Of a DNA stretch of 64,000 nt, positions 58,300 through 64,000 are shown piece by piece. Source of the DNA: Thalassomonas viridans (GTDB lineage Bacteria > Pseudomonadota > Gammaproteobacteria > Enterobacterales > Alteromonadaceae); assembly GCF_000948985.2 (NCBI RefSeq), contig NZ_CP059733.1:5828001-5892000 (forward strand), written 5' to 3'. The notes under the pieces are model-generated. The model did not search any database. It was given only the letters and a program-made list of their open reading frames with translations, and was not told where the DNA came from. Position 1 is the stretch's first letter. Each line of letters opens with the position of its first letter. A program made the translations under genes and the position numbers.

Positions 58300-60357
58300 C
58301 TAAAAATGTTCTTTTACAATGCGGGGGGTCACAAAAACCAGCAATTCTTTTTTCTCATTAAAGTTATTGCTGTTCCTGAATAACCAGCCGAAATAAGGGA
58401 TGTCCCCCAGCACAGGAACCTTAGAAATGGTGTTGACGATTTGTTGCTGGTAAACGCCTCCCAGGACAATAGTTTCACCGTTATTAACCAGCACCTGGGT
58501 GCCGATACGCTGGGTATCGATTGCCGGTGCGGTGCCGCTTTGTATATCGGAAACCGTATCCTGGGTGACCACAAGATCCAGGATAACCCTGTCATCGGGG
58601 GTAATATGGGGGGTGACCGTCAAGCTGAGTACGGCTTTTTTAAACTGGGTGGAAGTGGCCCCGCTAGACGCCGCTTCCTGGTAGGGAATTTCCACCCCCT
58701 GCTCTATATAGGCTTCCTTCTGGTTGGCGGTGGTGATACGCGGGCTGGCGATAATCTCCCCTTTGTTTTCCTTTTCCATGGCGCTTAATTCGAGATCCAG
58801 GATAGTACCGTCCGCCAGCCGGGCGATCTGGAAGGCGATACTGCCGGCGGGGCTGGCCACCGGCAGATTGACATTCATGCGGTCCGCTATATCCGGGGTA
58901 ACGCCATTACCCGCCGAATTCGCCCCGGTCAGAGTCCCCGAAGTACTGGTTTCGCCGTCGGTATCGGTAATGCCCCAGCGAATGCCCAGCTCTTCTTTGA
59001 TATCGTCTGTGACCGTCACCATACGGGCTTCAATCACCACCTGCCTCACCGGGATATCAAGCACCGCCACCATACGTTTGATATCTTCTATGCTTTGCGC
59101 CGTATCCCGGATCAGCAAAGTATTGGTGCGCTCATCGACGGAAACGCTACCCCTGGGGGATAAGATACTAGTGTCTTCATTTTTGATCAGCGATGAAAAT
59201 TCACTGGCTTTGGCGTAATTGACCTGGACATATTCCGAATATAAAGGGGCCAGATCCGCCACCTGCTGCAGCGCCTGCAGGTCGCGGGCTTCACGGGCGG
59301 CAAGTTCGTCACTGGGGGCCACCATTAAAATGTTGCCCTCCATACGCTTATCCAGGCCTTTGACTTTTAATATAATGTCCAGCGCCTGATCCCAGGGCAC
59401 GCCGTCAAGACGCAGGGTAATATCACCGGCCACGGTATCGCTGGTTACCAGGTTAAAACCGTTATAATCGGCAATGATCTGCAGCACGGTACGTACCGAA
59501 ATATCCTGGAAATTTAACGAGATAGGCCGACCGCTGTAATCTTCGGCGTCTTCCAGGTAACCCGGCACCTTCACCTTTTTACTGACTTTCAGGGAAAAAA
59601 CATTGGTAAGCTGCTGATGGCTGAACTCAAACTCGCCGTCGACATCAACCACCACACGGGCGTTGCGCCCCTCCCTGAAGGTTTCTATGCCTTTAACCTG
59701 GGTGCCGAAGTCCGTCACGTCCAGCTTATATAAGAGCTCTTCCGGAATGGCAGTATTATGGAATTCCACATAGATTTTGCCCAGTTTGTCGCTGACGTCC
59801 ACCGCCACCATAGTATCTTCAAGGGAAATGATCACCTGGGATTCATCTTCCTGGCCGCGGGTAAAATCGATTTCCTTGATGCTGTTGATAAACTCGTTAC
59901 CTGCCGGATTGAGCTTGGTTACCGGGGAGTCGGGATCCTGGTTCTTTAAAATCAGGGAAAACTCATTGCCGCTTTGCTTAACATCAAAAACCGCCAGCTT
60001 GGCCAGGTGAACCGAAGCTATGATTTGTCCGGCAACTTTTTTTACCTGCACCGAATTAACGCCGGCATGGCGGATATTGGTGTCGCTGATCAGGGGGTTA
60101 AAATCGTCCACCGCAAACAGGATATCGATACGCGCCGGGGTAACATAGGTTTTCAGCTGCGGTTGGGTCGTCACCGCCTCCGACAGGCTAAAGACCAGCT
60201 CAATCTGATCTTTTTGTATGGTGTTATAGGACAGGCCGCTTAAAGATGCCGCTCCCGCAACGGAAGCGAACCAGCACAGTACCAGCGCCACAATCCCCTT
60301 CACAGACAGGATCCCGGCAAAGATGTTATGATTTTTTTTCTTTTGCTTAGTTAACAT
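58300..60357 (-). CDS. pilQ: Type IV pilus secretin PilQ
   Basis: Outer-membrane ring through which the pilus passes. The ~685-aa protein has a signal segment, AMIN domains that bind peptidoglycan (~40-270), a secretin N0/STN domain (ISVRTVLQIIADYNGFNLV), the N1 domain, and the C-terminal secretin core (VEIPYQEAASSGATS, VPVLGDIPYFGWLFR, ELLVFVTPRIV). The ATG at 60357 has GGTGA nearby; a GTG four codons upstream is possible. It ends the pilMNOPQ run. Confidence 0.95.
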   Translation of the reverse strand: MLTKQKKKNHNIFAGILSVKGIVALVLCWFASVAGAASLSGLSYNTIQKDQIELVFSLSEAVTTQPQLKTYVTPARIDILFAVDDFNPLISDTNIRHAGVNSVQVKKVAGQIIASVHLAKLAVFDVKQSGNEFSLILKNQDPDSPVTKLNPAGNEFINSIKEIDFTRGQEDESQVIISLEDTMVAVDVSDKLGKIYVEFHNTAIPEELLYKLDVTDFGTQVKGIETFREGRNARVVVDVDGEFEFSHQQLTNVFSLKVSKKVKVPGYLEDAEDYSGRPISLNFQDISVRTVLQIIADYNGFNLVTSDTVAGDITLRLDGVPWDQALDIILKVKGLDKRMEGNILMVAPSDELAAREARDLQALQQVADLAPLYSEYVQVNYAKASEFSSLIKNEDTSILSPRGSVSVDERTNTLLIRDTAQSIEDIKRMVAVLDIPVRQVVIEARMVTVTDDIKEELGIRWGITDTDGETSTSGTLTGANSAGNGVTPDIADRMNVNLPVASPAGSIAFQIARLADGTILDLELSAMEKENKGEIIASPRITTANQKEAYIEQGVEIPYQEAASSGATSTQFKKAVLSLTVTPHITPDDRVILDLVVTQDTVSDIQSGTAPAIDTQRIGTQVLVNNGETIVLGGVYQQQIVNTISKVPVLGDIPYFGWLFRNSNNFNEKKELLVFVTPRIVKEHF

Positions 60358-60371
60358 TATCTTCTTCACCC

Positions 60372-60893
60372 CTATCCTTCTGATTCAACAATTGAAACCA
60401 CGGATTCTCTTTCCAGCCAACAACCGGCGCCGTCCGGAATCAGCTCGACCACAGTGACGCTCTCTTGGGTAACCTGGGTAATACGGCCATGATAAAGGCC
60501 CATATATCCCCCCACGGCAACCCGGTGCAAACTGGCATCGGAGGCCTGTACCAGGGCCCAGGTGATCCCCAGCTCGCCTAACGTACCGCGCATGCTCAGA
60601 TCCGCCAGCGAGTATTTTTCCAGCGGCTGCTTACGGCGCCGGGGATCCGGACTCAGACAGCCGGTCATCTGCTGCAGCTTTTCCTGGATAGCTTCGGGTT
60701 CAGGAGCAACAAAGGGACTGCGCTCCGACTGGGCGGAATAGTCGAAATGGTTAAACTTGGGCACGGCGGGCATAGGTTCTATCTCATTGCCGGTATCCGC
60801 CTGCACCTTGGCCATAAAAGCTTTTAACTCGCTGGGATCGTCAAAACAGCCGCTTAACAGCAAAGCCGGCAATAGCACCAGGTACTTGATCAT
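60372..60893 (-). CDS. pilP: Type IV pilus lipoprotein PilP
   Basis: A 173-residue inner-membrane lipoprotein that links PilN/PilO to PilQ. Lipobox LLLSGC lies at residues ~12-17. The PilP domain follows (SLADLSMRGTLGE, VGGYMGLYHGRIT, LIPDGAGCWLERE). The ATG overlaps the pilO stop (TGATG); GAGGG serves as ribosome binding site. Confidence 0.94.
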   Translation of the reverse strand: MIKYLVLLPALLLSGCFDDPSELKAFMAKVQADTGNEIEPMPAVPKFNHFDYSAQSERSPFVAPEPEAIQEKLQQMTGCLSPDPRRRKQPLEKYSLADLSMRGTLGELGITWALVQASDASLHRVAVGGYMGLYHGRITQVTQESVTVVELIPDGAGCWLERESVVSIVESEG

Positions 60894-61483
60894 CAACTGC
60901 CCTCCCGGTAACGATAGGTTTTCGCCTGCAAAGTCAACCTGAGAATATCGCTGTCGCCGCCGGAAATATTGATATCAAAATCATGCAGGGTGACGATGCG
61001 GGGCAGGCCGGCAACCTTACTGACAAAATTGCCGAATTCATGGTAGGAGCCTATCACCTCGATATCGATCGGCAACTCGATATAGATCTCTTTCACGATT
61101 TCAGGTTGCCAATTTAGTTTGACAAAATCAAGTCCGCTGGTGGTGCCGACAAAGGTGATATCATCCAGCAGGCCCGGGGTTTCATGGCTTTCCGGCAGGC
61201 TTTTCAGCTGATTGGCAAACAGGGCTTCCGCCTCAAGCATTTGCGCCTGGAATAACTCCAGGTTGGCGGCTACATGGTATTTGGCCTTGTATTCCTGCCT
61301 TAAGGTAATTTCTTCCCGCCGGACCTTTTCCAGCTCGGTAATTTTATCGCTGACAATAAAAATATAGCCCAGGGCCAGCACCACAATCGCCAGGAAAACC
61401 GCCAGCACCACTTTCGCCAGATAAGGCCACTGGCCGATGTTTTCCAGTTCGAGGTTGTCAAACTGGGATAAGTCTATATTCAT
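60893..61483 (-). CDS. pilO: Type IV pilus assembly protein PilO
   Basis: A 196-residue bitopic inner-membrane protein: one membrane segment (~23-45), a coiled coil (~48-90; TELEKVRREEITLRQEY) and a ferredoxin-like periplasmic domain (NWQPEIVKEIYIELPIDIE, GSYHEFGNFV). It pairs with PilN to align the pilus machine. It overlaps both pilN and pilP. Confidence 0.94.
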   Translation of the reverse strand: MNIDLSQFDNLELENIGQWPYLAKVVLAVFLAIVVLALGYIFIVSDKITELEKVRREEITLRQEYKAKYHVAANLELFQAQMLEAEALFANQLKSLPESHETPGLLDDITFVGTTSGLDFVKLNWQPEIVKEIYIELPIDIEVIGSYHEFGNFVSKVAGLPRIVTLHDFDINISGGDSDILRLTLQAKTYRYREGS

Positions 61484-62070
61484 GCCCCCCCCTGGGCCGC
61501 ACCGGCATCCGGCTCGGCGGCATCGTCAACCAACCCCTTGATCCTGACCCGCATCTTAAAGTCGCTTAACAGCTTGACGGTTTCCTCGTCGCTGATAATA
61601 GAATCCAGGGTGGCATCGGCAAACAGGTCCGAACTTTCGATTTCCCGGATCATGTTCGCCAGATGGTTGTTGGACTCGCTTTTTCCCTGGAGTTGCAGGG
61701 TATTGCCTTTTTTCTCCATCTGGGTCAGGTAAATGCCGGCAGGCACAACTTTGGCAATTTCATCCAGTACCTGGGTGCCGACATTACGGCTGCGCTGCAG
61801 CTGTTCAACCACCCTGATGCGTTTTTCCAGGGCCTGTTTTTTCTCGTTAAGGACCTTGATCTCGCCTATCTTCAAATCCAGTTGCTGTATTTCATTGCGC
61901 AGGTACTGGTTCAGGGAAACCTGCCCGTTCACCCGCGCCTGGTAAAACTGCCCCACCAAAAAGACCAGGGCAAAGGCAGACAGGGCCACCACCGCCAGCA
62001 CGGTAAAATATTCGGTTTGCCTGGCTTTTAATTGCGCCTCCCGCCAGGGAAGCAGGTTTATATGTGCCAT
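61480..62070 (-). CDS. pilN: Type IV pilus assembly protein PilN
   Basis: A 196-residue bitopic inner-membrane protein. The N-terminal INLLPWREAQ (residues 4-13) is the motif that binds PilM in the cytosol. A membrane segment (~24-44), a coiled coil and a periplasmic domain follow. It overlaps pilM by 13 bp and pilO by 4 bp. Confidence 0.95.
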   Translation of the reverse strand: MAHINLLPWREAQLKARQTEYFTVLAVVALSAFALVFLVGQFYQARVNGQVSLNQYLRNEIQQLDLKIGEIKVLNEKKQALEKRIRVVEQLQRSRNVGTQVLDEIAKVVPAGIYLTQMEKKGNTLQLQGKSESNNHLANMIREIESSDLFADATLDSIISDEETVKLLSDFKMRVRIKGLVDDAAEPDAGAAQGGA

Positions 62071-63134
62071 GGCGAAAAACTCCTTAACGCTAAACCAGCC
62101 GCCACCATAAACTGGGGGGCGAGCGCCAGCATTTCTTCATCAATATTTTTTGCAAGACTCATATGGGCGAAGGGGGCGGCAATCACGGTATGTACACCTA
62201 ATTCTTCCGCCAGTAATTCCTGTAACCCTTCCACCAGGGCGCTGCCGCCGGAAATCACCAGGTAGTCTATTTTTTCATGGCCGCTGGAGGTGAGAAACAT
62301 CTGGATCGCACGGCGGATCTGCTGCACCAGCACGGTATGGAAAGGGGCCAGTACTTCAAAGGTATAATTGGGAGGTAAGTCGCCGCTTATTTTGGCGCTT
62401 TCCGCCTCTTCAAAAGACTTGTTGTAATAGGAGATGATAGAGCGGGTATATTGCTCGCCGCCAAACATTTGATCCCGGCTGTAGATGTGTTTGCCGGCGT
62501 CGGTCACCGACAATAAGGTCATGGTGGCGCCTATATCCACTATCGCCACCATCTTATCGCCGGCGTCGTCGGGCAAGTCCGGCAGGCAGAGTTCATGGGT
62601 ACGGCTGACGGCATATGACTCGACATCGATCACCTTAGCTTCAAAGCCCCCCATATCCAAAGTGGTTACCCTGGCTTCTATCGATTCGGTGCGTGCCGCA
62701 CTAAGCAGGACATTGATTTTGCTGGGATCGGACTCGTTCACATCCAGGGATTCGAAATCCAGGCTGACTTCGTCCAGCGGATAGGGGATCAGGCTGTCGG
62801 CTTCTATTTCTATCTGGTTGGCCAGCTCTTCTTCATTCAGGGCCACGTCCATATAAATGATTTTGGTGATCACCGTCTGGCCCGACACCGCCGCCGCGGC
62901 ATGCTTTACCGAAGCAGCAATTTTTTTGCGCAGCCGGGTAATGACATTGCCTATGGCTTCCATGTCCTGGATTTCCCGGTCGACTATCACCCCCCTGGGC
63001 ATAGGCTCCATCGCCAGGCATTCCAGGGTATAACCCTGGCTTCCTTTGCTTAACAATACAGCTTTGACGGCATGGGAGCCGATATCGATCCCCACCATCA
63101 TCTGGACTTTCTTTTTGAAAAACTTGTCAAGCAT
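62058..63134 (-). CDS. pilM: Type IV pilus assembly protein PilM
   Basis: A 358-residue actin-like ATPase on the cytosolic face, binding PilN. Motifs are VGIDIGSHAVKAVLL (phosphate 1), VDIGATMTLLSV and YLVISGGSALVEGL. AGGACA precedes the ATG. It is the first gene of pilMNOPQ and divergent from mrcA, as in most gammaproteobacteria. Confidence 0.96.
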   Translation of the reverse strand: MLDKFFKKKVQMMVGIDIGSHAVKAVLLSKGSQGYTLECLAMEPMPRGVIVDREIQDMEAIGNVITRLRKKIAASVKHAAAAVSGQTVITKIIYMDVALNEEELANQIEIEADSLIPYPLDEVSLDFESLDVNESDPSKINVLLSAARTESIEARVTTLDMGGFEAKVIDVESYAVSRTHELCLPDLPDDAGDKMVAIVDIGATMTLLSVTDAGKHIYSRDQMFGGEQYTRSIISYYNKSFEEAESAKISGDLPPNYTFEVLAPFHTVLVQQIRRAIQMFLTSSGHEKIDYLVISGGSALVEGLQELLAEELGVHTVIAAPFAHMSLAKNIDEEMLALAPQFMVAAGLALRSFSPWHI

Positions 63135-63267
63135 AGTGTCCTACTAAAATATTATTTTTATAAACATATTAGACACAATATAGTCAGAAATACATTTATT
63201 ACATGGTTTTACACGATATACTAGTAGCCATGAATATTTTCCTGCGAAAAACTTGGGCGTCTGTATT

Positions 63268-64000
63268 GTGTTTTCTTTTAAACGACTGATTAAATTTGGC
63301 CTGTTAATGGGCTTGCTTGGGATAATTGCCTTAATTACCCTGTATTTAACTATGCGTGACGATCTGCCCAGTGTCGAGTCTCTGAAAAACCTGCAATGGC
63401 AGACCCCGATGCAGATCTACAGCAACGACGGCAAACTCATGTCCCAGTTTGGCGAGAAGAAACGTATTCCCCTGGCGCTGGAAGAGATGCCGCAGCAGCT
63501 GATCGATGCCATACTCGCCACCGAAGACGACAGGTTTTACCAGCACTTCGGCATAGATCCCGTGGGCCTGACCCGGGCGGTGATCGGCCAGATTATCGGC
63601 CAGAATAAAGGCGGCGGCAGTACCATTACCATGCAGGTGGCCCGTAACTTTTTCCTGACCCGGGAAGTTACTTATGTGCGGAAATTAAGAGAAATCTTTA
63701 TCTCTTTCCATATCGAAAACCTGCTCACCAAGGATGAAATCCTGGCCCTGTATATGAATAAAATTCCCCTGGGCCACAGATCCTATGGCTTCGGCGCCGC
63801 CGCCCAAGTGTATTACGGTAAAGAGGTGCATGAATTAACCCTGGCGCAAATCGCGGTACTGGCGGGTTTGCCGAAAGCGCCGTCCACCTTGAACCCGATA
63901 CGTTCCCCGAAACGGGCCAAGGCGCGCCGCAGCGTGGTGCTGCAGCGCATGCTGGCCAAAAACTATATCACGCCTCAGGAATACCAGGAAGCGATGGCGG
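63268..64000 (+). CDS. mrcA: Penicillin-binding protein 1A (5' part)
   Basis: Bifunctional peptidoglycan synthase; only the first ~244 codons are in the window and the frame runs off its end. It has an N-terminal membrane anchor (GLLMGLLGIIALITLYL), then the transglycosylase domain with the catalytic Glu in LATEDDRFYQHFGID, GGGSTITMQVARN, and PLGHRSYGFGAAAQVYYGK. The GTG at 63268 is the first start in frame after the divergent pilM promoter; no strong ribosome binding site is seen. The transpeptidase domain is outside. Confidence 0.95.
   Translation, partial: MFSFKRLIKFGLLMGLLGIIALITLYLTMRDDLPSVESLKNLQWQTPMQIYSNDGKLMSQFGEKKRIPLALEEMPQQLIDAILATEDDRFYQHFGIDPVGLTRAVIGQIIGQNKGGGSTITMQVARNFFLTREVTYVRKLREIFISFHIENLLTKDEILALYMNKIPLGHRSYGFGAAAQVYYGKEVHELTLAQIAVLAGLPKAPSTLNPIRSPKRAKARRSVVLQRMLAKNYITPQEYQEAMA

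Overview
The window reads as a chromosome segment of a marine gammaproteobacterium, most likely Alteromonadales and probably Colwelliaceae (Thalassomonas-like). The basis is the 16S/23S operon sequence, gene blocks shared with E. coli and its relatives (prmA-dusB-fis, typA/glnA-ntrBC, yihY-dtd-fabY, pilMNOPQ-aroKB-damX-dam-rpe-trpS), and Alteromonadales-style small proteins. No phage, CRISPR array, integron or intact insertion sequence was seen. The genus is an inference; nothing was searched.

Layout. 1-2.4 kb: tail of rraA, then a degenerate membrane GGDEF-EAL protein. 2.4-8.0 kb: histidine utilisation locus, with hutI divergent from hutC-hutU-hutH and two identical palindromic operators in the shared promoter. 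8.0-9.1 kb: a decayed HTH/membrane gene with a one-base frameshift and a 229-bp MITE-like palindromic element inside it. 9.2-11.7 kb: nfeD plus two tandem SPFH genes behind a promoter overlapped by a 27-bp palindrome. 11.7-17.9 kb: housekeeping genes (YeeZ-like, NTF2-like, fabY, a spermidine-synthase-like methyltransferase, dtd, pip, yihY). 18-25.3 kb: typA divergent from glnA, then a DUF4124 gene and ntrBC, with sigma-54 and NtrC sites. 25.3-26.7 kb: a merC-like gene with a Zur-like box, and epmA.

26.8-32.8 kb: a complete rRNA operon on the minus strand, ordered 16S, tRNA-Ala(TGC), tRNA-Ile(GAT), 23S, 5S, 5S, with two strong tandem promoters. The two 5S copies differ by compensatory changes. 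33.0-42.3 kb: a secreted protein made of 15-residue repeats, purD, a periplasmic methyltransferase, purH, fis, dusB, prmA, a periplasmic solute-binding protein, and a CysG-like protein with a decayed methyltransferase half. 42.4-46.1 kb: small uncharacterised genes (including TIGR02450, DUF3081 and DUF6482 types), a VOC protein divergent from a LysR regulator, and a YjbR-like gene. 46.2-50.9 kb: an OprC/NosA-like TonB receptor with an FNR-like site upstream, and a secreted serine protease overlapping a membrane FHA gene. 51-64 kb: trpS, rpe, a TorF porin and DUF2970 gene (opposite strand), dam, damX, aroB, aroK, pilQPONM, and the start of mrcA.

Together the genes cover nitrogen control (ntrBC/glnA and hut), translation (rrn, typA, epmA, dtd, trpS, prmA, dusB), purine and aromatic biosynthesis, and envelope functions (type IV pilus, PBP1a, porins). 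The parts most worth a second look are the MITE-broken gene, the covarying 5S pair, the 15-residue repeat protein, the truncated CysG, the OprC-like receptor lacking its copper-site cysteine, and the protease/FHA pair.
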